Part shown: in pieces, positions 18,265 through 25,089 of the stretch
How positions within the stretch are numbered: position 1 is the stretch's first letter
How the letters are laid out: the number at the start of each line of letters is the position of its first letter
Assembly: GCA_025363475.1 (NCBI GenBank)
Contig: JANYDS010000093.1
Coordinates: 1 to 45,701, forward strand
DNA: 45,701 bases
Reading direction: 5' to 3'
Origin: Terriglobia bacterium
GTDB taxonomy: Bacteria; Acidobacteriota; Terriglobia; Bryobacterales; Bryobacteraceae
Position numbers and translations under genes: made by a program
The notes under the pieces: model-generated
Seen by the model: the letters and a program-made list of their open reading frames with translations, nothing else
Databases searched by the model: none
Told to the model about the DNA's origin: nothing

Positions 18265-18534
18265 ATGCGCACCACGCTCGCAATTGACGATGATATTCTG
18301 GAACTCACAAGAGAGCTGGCTCAACAGCAGGGGCTTTCGCTGGGTTCCGCGTTTAGTTTGTTGGCGAAGAGAGGTTTGGCTGCATCGATGCCGCGCCACA
18401 AGAGGAATGGTTTTGCCGTGTTCGATGTCCCTGACAACCACAGACAAATTGGTCTTGAAGACGTCCAGAAGGCATTGGCGGAAGAGGATGCCGCAGCAGT
18501 AAGTTTGATGACCGGGGAACGGCCGGGCCGGTAA
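18265..18534 (+). CDS. vapB: VapB-type antitoxin (ribbon-helix-helix)
   Basis: An 89-aa antitoxin. The N-terminal RTTLAIDDDILELTRELAQQQGLSLGSA stretch fits a ribbon-helix-helix DNA-binding fold (strand about residues 2-7, helices about 9-21 and 25-36). The C-terminal half (GFAVFDVPDNHRQIGLEDVQKALAEED) is the acidic toxin-neutralising tail typical of VapB. It is 4 bp before the toxin gene and has its own promoter and operator. It should bind VapC and repress its own transcription. It may have almost no leader, see the promoter entry. Confidence 0.88.
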   Translation: MRTTLAIDDDILELTRELAQQQGLSLGSAFSLLAKRGLAASMPRHKRNGFAVFDVPDNHRQIGLEDVQKALAEEDAAAVSLMTGERPGR

Positions 18535-18538
18535 CAGC

Positions 18539-19003
18539 GTGGTCCGGTTACTTGATATCAACATACTGCTGGCGCTGGCCTGGCCGGCACACAAGCACCA
18601 TGGCTTTGCCCACAACTGGTTCGCGCGGAATCAGGCCGGGGGCTGGGCTACCTGTCCGATGACCCAGGCGGGATTCGTACGTCTTTCCATCAATCCGAAT
18701 GTAAGTGAGAGTCTGATTACGGCGGCGGATGCTGTGGAAGTACTGGAGGACAGTATGGCGACAGCGGAACATGTGTTTTGGTCACAGACCGCGCGGATTG
18801 ATGAAATGAGTCCCGAAATCAGGTCACGGATCATGGGTGCACAGCAGTTGAGCGACGCCGTGCTGCTGGAGCTGGCGATTCGGAATGGTGGGGTGCTGGC
18901 GACGCTGGATCAGCGGATTTCCCATTTGCTGGCACCAGGATCTTCGTTGAGGAAGCATTTGGAAATCATTTCGCTCAATGACACGGAATCCAGCCCGTGC
19001 TGA
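18539..19003 (+). CDS. vapC: VapC-type PIN-domain ribonuclease toxin
   Basis: A 154-aa PIN-domain toxin of the subfamily that keeps the signature LLDINILLALAWPAHKHH, CPMTQAGFVRL and QLSDAVLLELAIRNGGVLATLDQ. The acidic residues for metal binding are Asp6, the Asp of QLSDA and the Asp of TLDQ. Such toxins cut tRNA or rRNA when VapB is degraded. The start is GTG at 18539, just 4 bp after vapB. The stop lies 7 bp inside the start of the lasso B2 gene, so toxin translation is coupled to a RiPP maturation gene, which is unusual. No frameshift or missing motif is visible, so the toxin is likely functional. Confidence 0.88.
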   Translation: MVRLLDINILLALAWPAHKHHGFAHNWFARNQAGGWATCPMTQAGFVRLSINPNVSESLITAADAVEVLEDSMATAEHVFWSQTARIDEMSPEIRSRIMGAQQLSDAVLLELAIRNGGVLATLDQRISHLLAPGSSLRKHLEIISLNDTESSPC

Positions 19004-19437
19004 CAGCTTTTCGGAGAAAACTGCGAACCGCGCGCGGGCTTTCAGCGCGGATGATTGTGCTGGCCGGGTTGACGCTGGTGCTGACTGTGGCTGCGCGGCT
19101 GGCTCTGTGGCTGGTGCCCTTTCGGGTGATCCGGCGGGCGGTGGAGTCAGTGGCTCCGGTTTCGTTCCTGCAGGGGAAGGTCACCGCCCGCAACGTTGCG
19201 TGGCTGGTGCACGCAGCAAGTCGCAATGTATTTCGGGCTACTTGTTTAACGCAGGCGCTGACGGCCCAGGTATTGCTCAACGGGGCGGGGTTGAAAAATC
19301 AGGTTCACATTGGAGTGGTAATGGGTGAAGGCTTTGAATCGCATGCATGGGTTGAGTGCGAGGGCCGGGTCTTGATCGGCGGGGCGGAACAAAGCGCCCG
19401 GTATTCGAAACTGCTGACACTGGAAGGCCGACCCTAG
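18997..19437 (+). CDS. Lasso peptide biosynthesis B2 protein (leader protease)
   Basis: A 146-aa transglutaminase-fold cysteine protease that removes the leader peptide before ring closure. The catalytic Cys83 is in RNVFRATCLTQALTAQVLL and His116 in FESHAWVE. The usual third residue, an Asp, is not obvious in the following CEGRVLIGGAEQSARY segment, so the triad may be completed differently. A hydrophobic segment at residues 19-42 suggests membrane attachment. GTG start at 18997 overlaps vapC by 7 bp. It works with the RRE protein encoded at 19621. Family assignment is firm. Confidence 0.9.
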   Translation: MLTAFRRKLRTARGLSARMIVLAGLTLVLTVAARLALWLVPFRVIRRAVESVAPVSFLQGKVTARNVAWLVHAASRNVFRATCLTQALTAQVLLNGAGLKNQVHIGVVMGEGFESHAWVECEGRVLIGGAEQSARYSKLLTLEGRP

Positions 19438-19506
19438 TCCGTCCGCGTAGTGGGCCGGTCGTGATTAAACGCTATACTTTAACTTGTTGATGACTTCTCC
19501 GCGGGT

Positions 19507-19521
19507 GCTGTTTATAACAGC
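19507..19521 (+). promoter_or_regulatory. Perfect 15-bp palindrome before the RRE gene
   Basis: GCTGTTTATAACAGC is two 6-bp arms around TAT, about 100 bp upstream of the PqqD-like gene. It could be an operator or the start of a hairpin. No convincing -35 box is seen with its TATAAC. The 183-bp gap also carries, on the minus strand, an open frame of about 63 codons ending at TAA 19465-19467 with no start codon, containing REEASNLVGAVINSTRGEV; it reads like a protein tail, but I do not recognise it. Confidence 0.3.
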
Positions 19522-19620
19522 GCCGACCAGGTTGGATGCTTCCTCGCGGAAGCTGGAGTAACTCCGATTTCCGGGCTCGACCGGAACGGCAGAAAAGGGA
19601 CAAAAACAGGATAAGATCTT

Positions 19621-19911
19621 ATGACTCGCATGTTGAAAATAACCCTCGCATCACGCGTAAAGCTCAGTGAAGATGTGCTGATGCAGGAGTTGCAAGGCGA
19701 AGCCGTGTTGTTACATTTGCAGACCGGTGTCTATTTTGGGTTGGATCAGGTAGGAACGAGAATCTGGGTGCTCCTTGGCGAAAAAAAGGTGATCGGCGAC
19801 GCTGTTGAAGCGATGACGGCGGAGTTTGACGTATCGATGGAGCGGTGCGCTGAAGACACGCTCGCGCTCGTGTCTAAACTACAGGAACAGGGATTGCTCG
19901 AAATCGAGTGA
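19621..19911 (+). CDS. Lasso peptide B1 protein: PqqD-like RiPP recognition element
   Basis: A 96-aa stand-alone RRE (PqqD family) that binds the precursor leader and delivers it to the protease. The fold is visible as three beta strands (VKLSEDVLMQELQGEAVLLHLQTGVYFGLD) followed by helices with the typical VGTRIWVLLGEKKVIGDAVEAM and VSKLQEQGLLEIE ending. ATG 19621 has AGGAT 9 bases upstream; a second ATG at 19630 is possible. The gene is 37 bp before the cyclase gene. Together with B2 it forms the split B1/B2 protease. Confidence 0.9.
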   Translation: MTRMLKITLASRVKLSEDVLMQELQGEAVLLHLQTGVYFGLDQVGTRIWVLLGEKKVIGDAVEAMTAEFDVSMERCAEDTLALVSKLQEQGLLEIE

Positions 19912-19948
19912 TTACGGTGGTGCTCACACAATTTGATCAGGGCGAACT

Positions 19949-21784
19949 GTGAGCGGGTTCGTCGGCATCGTCAATCCGGATGAAATGCCGGTGGACAGGG
20001 ATCTGCTTTGGCAGCTCACGCGGTCCGTCGCCTACAGGGGGCCAGCTGCGGAGGATGTTTGGATACAGGGCAGAGTTGGATTCGGACACACGATGCTTCG
20101 GTCAACGGTCGAGGCCGATACCGAAAAGCAACCCTGCACGCTGGACGGTGACGCCTGGATTACAGCAGATTGCCGAATCGATGACCGTGCGCGGCTGGTT
20201 GGTGAGCTGGTCAGTGGCGGCCGGTCCTGCACGGTTGCAACCTCCGATCCGGAATTGATTTTGCATGCCTGGGCGGTTTGGGGCGCAGACTGCGTGCAGC
20301 ATCTGTTGGGCGATTTCGCCTTTGCCATCTGGGATCGCAGAACGAGCAGCCTATTTTGCGCACGAGACCACATGGGCATCAAGCCCTTCTACTACTCACC
20401 CGCGGGAGCCTGTCTTGTTTTCGGTAACACCTTGAATAGTCTGCGTCTACACCCGTCAGTGTCGGACCGACTGAACGACCTTGCTATTGGTGACTTTCTT
20501 CTGTTTGGATTGAACCAAGATCCGGGAACGACAAGTTTTCGTGACATTAGCAGATTGCCCGCTGCTCATACGCTGGCCTGGCAGGATGGCAGGCTCGACA
20601 TTTGCCGCTACTGGACTATGCCGATTGATCCGCCGCTGCGGATGCCGAAGAGGAATGACTATGTGGAGTATTTCCTTGAACTGCTGCGCACGGCAATCCG
20701 CGACCGTTTGAGGGTGAGTTCTGTTGGGATTTTTATGAGCGGAGGCTTGGATTCAACAGGTTTGGCCGCTGTCTCGAAGGAGCTGGCAGGGGTGCCGCCG
20801 ATGCTTGATGTCTCGGCCCATACCGTTGTCTATGACCGGATCGTCCCCGACGAGGAACGGTACTATGCAGGCCTGGTGGCAAGGCATCTGGGAATGAGTA
20901 TTAGCTTCTATCCCATAGATGACGACGATTTCTACCCACATGACGGGGGCTTTCAGCCGCCTCCGGCGGACCCCGCCTTCATATCTGAAACAGGACCGCA
21001 GACGTACTCCAGGGAATTGCGCGGCATCGGTCAGAAATCATGTGTCGCGTTTTATGGCGAAGGTCCAGATAACGCGCTTACCTACGAATGGAAGACGTAT
21101 GTGGCGCGTGAACTGGAACGTGGAAGACTCGGCAGCATCATGCTGGAGTTTGCCTCTTTTCCTTTCCTGTTCGGCGACTTGCCGTTTTCGAAACGGCTGG
21201 GCCGCAAAAAACACGCCGACAAAGAACTTAGCGCGGGGATGAGTTTTCCCTCATGGCTAAACAGAGATTTTGAGCGGCGCTTTCACCTGCGGGAAAGATT
21301 CGCGGCCGGGGGGATTCCGATGCAATCCGAAGTGCATCCTTACCGACCCGTTGGGTACGCTTCTTTTCAGAACCAGTTGTGGTCGTTGTTGTTTGAACGG
21401 TTGGATCCAGGAGTTACCGGAATTCCCGTAGAGGTGAGACATCCGTATCTCGATATCAGAGTGCTTCGGTTTCTCCTTGCGTTGCCCGTCCTGCCATGGT
21501 GTCGCGACAAATACCTGCTGCGGCATGCGCTGCGAAACCGGTTGCCGGCGGTGGTTGTTGCGCGTCCTAAGTCTCCGGGATTACCAGTTTTGGAATTGGA
21601 GCGTCGTTTCCCGGAACGCGTCGCCAGTGAGGTTTTTGCCCAAGAGTCGATTCTTTGCGAATATGTCAGTCATTCCGCTCTTCAGGTTATTGCCAAAGAT
21701 CCGCTGGATTTGTACTTCGTCAATCTTCGCCCGCTCACTTTGGGTTTCTTCTTGCGAAGTTCCTCCCGCCCATGCATAATATAA
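19949..21784 (+). CDS. Lasso peptide cyclase (asparagine synthetase-like)
   Basis: A 611-aa protein that activates the side-chain carboxylate of an Asp or Glu in the core with ATP and joins it to the core N-terminus. It has an N-terminal glutamine-amidotransferase-like domain (residues 1-200) and a C-terminal ATP-pyrophosphatase domain with SGGLDST at about 264-270. The N-terminus reads MSGFVGIV, so the Cys2 needed for glutamine hydrolysis is Ser, as expected for a cyclase that uses an amine and not ammonia. GTG start at 19949. It precedes the precursor gene by 27 bp. Confidence 0.92.
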   Translation: MSGFVGIVNPDEMPVDRDLLWQLTRSVAYRGPAAEDVWIQGRVGFGHTMLRSTVEADTEKQPCTLDGDAWITADCRIDDRARLVGELVSGGRSCTVATSDPELILHAWAVWGADCVQHLLGDFAFAIWDRRTSSLFCARDHMGIKPFYYSPAGACLVFGNTLNSLRLHPSVSDRLNDLAIGDFLLFGLNQDPGTTSFRDISRLPAAHTLAWQDGRLDICRYWTMPIDPPLRMPKRNDYVEYFLELLRTAIRDRLRVSSVGIFMSGGLDSTGLAAVSKELAGVPPMLDVSAHTVVYDRIVPDEERYYAGLVARHLGMSISFYPIDDDDFYPHDGGFQPPPADPAFISETGPQTYSRELRGIGQKSCVAFYGEGPDNALTYEWKTYVARELERGRLGSIMLEFASFPFLFGDLPFSKRLGRKKHADKELSAGMSFPSWLNRDFERRFHLRERFAAGGIPMQSEVHPYRPVGYASFQNQLWSLLFERLDPGVTGIPVEVRHPYLDIRVLRFLLALPVLPWCRDKYLLRHALRNRLPAVVVARPKSPGLPVLELERRFPERVASEVFAQESILCEYVSHSALQVIAKDPLDLYFVNLRPLTLGFFLRSSSRPCII

Positions 21785-21802
21785 ACTAGCGTTTTATAAT
21801 CC

Positions 21803-21807
21803 GGAGG
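21803..21807 (+). promoter_or_regulatory. Strong ribosome binding site of the lasso precursor
   Basis: GGAGG, 4 bases before the ATG at 21812, fits the 16S rRNA end well and sets the start of the short precursor gene. It is stronger than the sites of its neighbours, fitting a substrate needed in excess. Confidence 0.7.
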
Positions 21808-21811
21808 AAAA

Positions 21812-21958
21812 ATGAAAATAGCGACAGAAGACCCGAAGTCTGTGTACACCACCCCACGTTTTGAGCGGTATGGCGATGTGCGGGAGTTGACCAAGTCGAT
21901 AGGTAATCACGGCGGGAAAGACGGCAAGGCCGTAACTATCAATCGAACCCAGGCATAG
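21812..21958 (+). CDS. Lasso peptide precursor (48 aa)
   Basis: A small gene between the cyclase and kinase genes. The leader holds the lasso RRE-binding pattern: Tyr12 and Pro15 (YTTP), Arg16-Phe17, then Gly21, Val23 and GluLeuThr at 25-27. Thr27 is the conserved penultimate leader residue, so cleavage should follow Lys28. The core is then residues 29-48: SIGNHGGKD, then GKAVTINRTQA. Asp37 is core position 9, so a nine-residue Ser1-Asp9 macrolactam is predicted, with an 11-residue tail. Ser at core position 1 is uncommon but known (streptomonomicin). The core is polar, with no bulky aromatic residue to lock the thread; His5, Lys8, Lys11 and Arg17 make it basic. Product and activity are unknown. 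Confidence 0.88.
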   Translation: MKIATEDPKSVYTTPRFERYGDVRELTKSIGNHGGKDGKAVTINRTQA

Positions 21959-22026
21959 TCGCAAGGGAATGTGCTTTTTATCTCCACAGGGGTGACTTCG
22001 CACCCAATTCGATTCACGGTTGGCGG

Positions 22027-23055
22027 ATGATCCAAGAAGATGCAGGTGCAGGCTGGGGCTATGAGCTTTTTGGCCTTTATTTGTGGTGTGAAACAGACAT
22101 TCCGGGCTTGCAGCGCCGTCCGCCGAAAGTCGATCTGCCCGAATTCAGGCTTCATTCTGGATCTCTGCCGCTGGATTTTGATCCGGAACAGTACCCGGAT
22201 CGTTGGTATGAGACGGATTACAAGTCTGAATCGGGAGAGCCCTTCTTTGTGATTGAAGCCTCTCTTGATCGGCCCGCCTCTTACTGGTTCAGGTATATTG
22301 ACGAACACTCAGTAAACGTCATCGCGAATGCAGCGAGCCGTGACATTTGGCTGACGTGGGCCGCGGGCTCTTCACTTGAGGATGCACTCACTTATCTGCT
22401 GGGGCCAGTCCTAACGCTGTTCTGTCAGATACTGGGCGTATTTTGCCTTCATGGTAGTGCAGTCGCCATCGATGGCAAGATGATTGCGCTGCTGGGTTAC
22501 CCGGGTGCTGGGAAATCGACGACAGCTGCGGCTTTCGCGGGTGCGGGATTTCCAATCGCTGCGGATGATGTCGTCCTGCTGTCTCCAGCTCTGGTTGGGT
22601 TTTCGGTCGCCCCATCCTACCCCGTGCTGCGGTTGTGGCCTTCTTCGGTCGAGATATTCTACGGAGATGGAGAGGCGCTGCCACGCTTGAGCCCCAGTTG
22701 GGAAAAAAGAGGACTCAATCTGGACGGCGGCGGATATCGATATCAATCTGAATCATTGCCGCTGGGCGCTATCTACATTTTGGGGGAGCGCAGCGATCAG
22801 GACGCCCCGCGTGTCGAGCCGGTGTCGGGTGTTGGCGCTGTCCTGGCTATGATTCCTCACTCCTGGGCTCGAAGCATGAATGCACTGGACCAGCGAACTC
22901 GGCAGTTTCGGGTTTTGGGGCAACTGTCTCAATGTACGCCGATACGCCAATTGGTGGCACATCAGGACTCTTCTCGTATTGCGGGACTGTGTCAATTGAT
23001 CGTTGCAGATCTGGCTGAGCTTGGAATTGGCTCAGGTGCCGCATTTGAACCTTAA
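22027..23055 (+). CDS. HPr kinase-like peptide kinase of the lasso cluster
   Basis: A 342-aa protein with an N-terminal domain of about 130 residues and an HprK-like P-loop kinase domain: LHGSAVAIDGKMIALLGYPGAGKST, Walker A at about residues 157-165, then AADDVVLLSP for metal and phosphate binding. Such HprK homologues in lasso clusters (for example the paeninodin type) phosphorylate a C-terminal Ser of the precursor. Here the precursor ends in Ala, so Thr42 or Thr46 is the more likely target. The gene starts 68 bp after the precursor, past a small GGGTG/CACCC hairpin (21990-22005), which could favour a higher precursor-to-enzyme ratio. Confidence 0.85.
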   Translation: MIQEDAGAGWGYELFGLYLWCETDIPGLQRRPPKVDLPEFRLHSGSLPLDFDPEQYPDRWYETDYKSESGEPFFVIEASLDRPASYWFRYIDEHSVNVIANAASRDIWLTWAAGSSLEDALTYLLGPVLTLFCQILGVFCLHGSAVAIDGKMIALLGYPGAGKSTTAAAFAGAGFPIAADDVVLLSPALVGFSVAPSYPVLRLWPSSVEIFYGDGEALPRLSPSWEKRGLNLDGGGYRYQSESLPLGAIYILGERSDQDAPRVEPVSGVGAVLAMIPHSWARSMNALDQRTRQFRVLGQLSQCTPIRQLVAHQDSSRIAGLCQLIVADLAELGIGSGAAFEP

Positions 23056-23211
23056 GCCTATGGCGCACACGATGCCCTGCCACGTGCTGAGGTCGAACGC
23101 ACCGCGTGACAAGCAGCTGATCCGGCTGCCTTCGAAAAAAACTGTTCAATTGCGTTGTGATGTGGTAGTATCTACTAGATTTTGAAGTAATATATATTTA
23201 GGAGGAGAAGC

Positions 23212-23919
23212 ATGAAGTTCAAATTATTCGCCCTGCCCGTTCTGCTCACTTTGTCTACTGTGGGTATGAAGGCAGCAACTATCGTTCTGACGTTTGAAGG
23301 CGTCCAGGACGGTGAATACGTCCAGAATTTTTACAATGGCGGTACAGCTAGCCTAGGCAGTTCTGGGACAAACTACGGCATTTCCTTCGGTTCGGACACG
23401 CTCGCGGTTAGGGATTATCAGACCTACGGTAATGGAAATACCGCCAACGATCCGTCTGGTACGACTACGATCGCCTTTCTCGCGGGCGCGGCGACCATGA
23501 ATGTAGCGGCGGGCTTTGATACCGGTTTCTCTTTTTTCTACGCGGCACCTTTTGCTACCGGCAGTGTCAATGTATATGACGCTGTTGGCGGCGCCACCGG
23601 CGGCGGTAACCTTCTTGCCACGATTTCGCTCCCAACGACTGTGAATGGCGGACTCGATTTGGGGACCTACCCGGCTTGCGTCGATACGAACGGCGATCCG
23701 GTAGATTTCTGTCCCTGGTTTAATGTCGGCGTGGCGTTTTCTGGTATCGCAAAGTCGGTCGACTTTGGGGGCTCGGTTAACCAGGCCGCTTTTGACAATA
23801 TCACGCTGGGTTCTAACGTCGCCATTGATACCAACGGCATACCTGAGCCGGCAACATTTTTGCTAATCGGTTCTGGTCTAATCGCACTCGCTTCCTTCCG
23901 GCGCAAACTAGTCGCTTAG
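23212..23919 (+). CDS. Secreted PEP-CTERM sorting domain protein
   Basis: A 235-aa exported protein. A signal peptide (MKFKLFALPVLLTLSTVGMKA) is followed by a Gly/Thr/Ser-rich beta-type domain. At the C-terminus, PEPATF, a hydrophobic segment (LLIGSGLIALASF) and RRK form a PEP-CTERM tag, which an exosortase cuts while passing the protein to the surface. A strong AGGAGGAG ribosome site and an AT-rich 156-bp leader with short palindromes (TAGTA..TACTA near 23166-23177) suggest its own promoter. Two or three cysteines (YPACVD, DFCPW) might form a disulfide. The exosortase is not in the window. The domain itself is not recognised. Confidence 0.85.
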   Translation: MKFKLFALPVLLTLSTVGMKAATIVLTFEGVQDGEYVQNFYNGGTASLGSSGTNYGISFGSDTLAVRDYQTYGNGNTANDPSGTTTIAFLAGAATMNVAAGFDTGFSFFYAAPFATGSVNVYDAVGGATGGGNLLATISLPTTVNGGLDLGTYPACVDTNGDPVDFCPWFNVGVAFSGIAKSVDFGGSVNQAAFDNITLGSNVAIDTNGIPEPATFLLIGSGLIALASFRRKLVA

Positions 23920-23950
23920 GTTAGCTGATTTACGACCGTCCGCGTTCAAG

Positions 23951-23992
23951 ATCCAGCACTTCCGCATGCATAATGCGCAAGCGCTGGATTTT
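23951..23992 (+). terminator. Rho-independent terminator-like hairpin after the PEP-CTERM gene
   Basis: ATCCAGC (23951-23957) pairs with GCTGGAT (23983-23989), and inside it CGCAT (23963-23967) pairs with ATGCG (23973-23977), giving a two-part hairpin. A run of four T follows directly (23989-23992). It lies 32 bp after the stop of the PEP-CTERM gene. Confidence 0.55.
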
Positions 23993-24048
23993 ATGCGTCC
24001 GGCCTGAAATATCTGATTTTTGAGTCGTTACGAAGCTCAGGTATAAAT

Positions 24049-25089
24049 ATGTCCCCACCTTCTGCCCGGATTCCCACGCTCGATGGTTGGCGAACAATAG
24101 CCATCGCAATGGTGCTCCTCAGTCATGGGGCGCAAGATATTTTCCCGGACAGTCGGTTCTTAGGCGGAATCGGCAGCCAGGGCGTTCTTCTCTTTTTTGC
24201 TATTAGCGGCTACCTAATTACTATGCTCCTGCTAATGGAACTGGAGCAACGAGGGCGGGTCCGAATTGGCGCCTTCTATCTAAGACGCGCTTTTCGGCTC
24301 CTGCCAGCGGCGTCGGTATACCTTGGCTCCCTTTGCGTGCTCGCGGCGTTCGGTGGAATAGCAATCTCCGGTGGAGAGATTGTTGCCGCGCTTTTTCTTT
24401 ACACGGACTATTGGCTCAAGGCATCCTGGTACACGTCACATTTTTGGTCCCTGGCTGTTGAAGGGCACTTCTATATTGTTTGGCCACTGATCCTCGCCGC
24501 CGGGATGAAAAAGGCCCTCCTGGCCGCTCTTATCGTGGTGATCGCAACGCTAATCTGGCGACCGTTCGGCGAGAAACTGCACCTCTCAAATCTTGTATTT
24601 CAAAGAACAGACCTTCGCCTTGACAGTTTTGGCTTCGCTTGTCTCGCTGCAATCCTCTCCTATCAAAAAAAACTATCCTGGCTGGCTGAGTGGTGGCTCC
24701 TACCGATTAGTGTGGGGACGGCGCTGATCATAGTCATGATTCCGCATGAGTTGGATAACCTCCGCGAAGGGGGGCGCGCCGCAATCGCCACGCTTCTGGT
24801 AGCCGGGACAGTCGCACGCCCCCATGGCGTGTTGGCCCGCCTGCTGGAGCTAGGCTTGATGAGAGGTATTGGTCGAATCTCGTACAGCGTATATCTTTGG
24901 CAGCAGGTGGTGTTCACAGACGTAATCCGACTTCCACCCGGAGCCAAGTTGCTCGTGATTTTTGGCATCGCGTGGTTGAGTTATAGCTGGTTCGAAGTTC
25001 CTTTCATCGGGTTAGGCCGAAAACTGAACCTGTTCCTGGAGCGGGACAGCGAATCCGGGATCGCTGCGCCATCTACCGATGTTGCGTGA
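24049..25089 (+). CDS. Acyltransferase family 3 membrane protein (OafA/YrhL-like)
   Basis: A 346-aa integral membrane acyltransferase with about ten helices. IPTLDGWRTIAIAMVLLSHG gives the conserved His of the family, then FFAISGYLITMLLLMELEQRGRVRIGAFYLRRAFRLLPA and the WSLAVEGHFYIVWPL motif. Such enzymes move an acetyl or similar group from the cytoplasm onto periplasmic sugars, or sometimes onto small molecules. It has no fused SGNH domain. It overlaps the next gene by 11 bp. Its target may be the surface glycan or a RiPP-locus product; the sequence does not decide. Local GC is low (about 42% in one line I counted). Confidence 0.9.
   Translation: MSPPSARIPTLDGWRTIAIAMVLLSHGAQDIFPDSRFLGGIGSQGVLLFFAISGYLITMLLLMELEQRGRVRIGAFYLRRAFRLLPAASVYLGSLCVLAAFGGIAISGGEIVAALFLYTDYWLKASWYTSHFWSLAVEGHFYIVWPLILAAGMKKALLAALIVVIATLIWRPFGEKLHLSNLVFQRTDLRLDSFGFACLAAILSYQKKLSWLAEWWLLPISVGTALIIVMIPHELDNLREGGRAAIATLLVAGTVARPHGVLARLLELGLMRGIGRISYSVYLWQQVVFTDVIRLPPGAKLLVIFGIAWLSYSWFEVPFIGLGRKLNLFLERDSESGIAAPSTDVA

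Noticed and set aside
21795-21800. Perfect TATAAT before the lasso precursor
   Set aside because: The matching -35 position shows no TTGACA-like sequence and the resulting start would lie in or after the ribosome site; more likely chance AT-rich sequence.
23600-23660. Glycine-rich stretch as a second RiPP core
   Set aside because: It lies inside the exported domain of the PEP-CTERM protein, which has a normal signal peptide and sorting tag.
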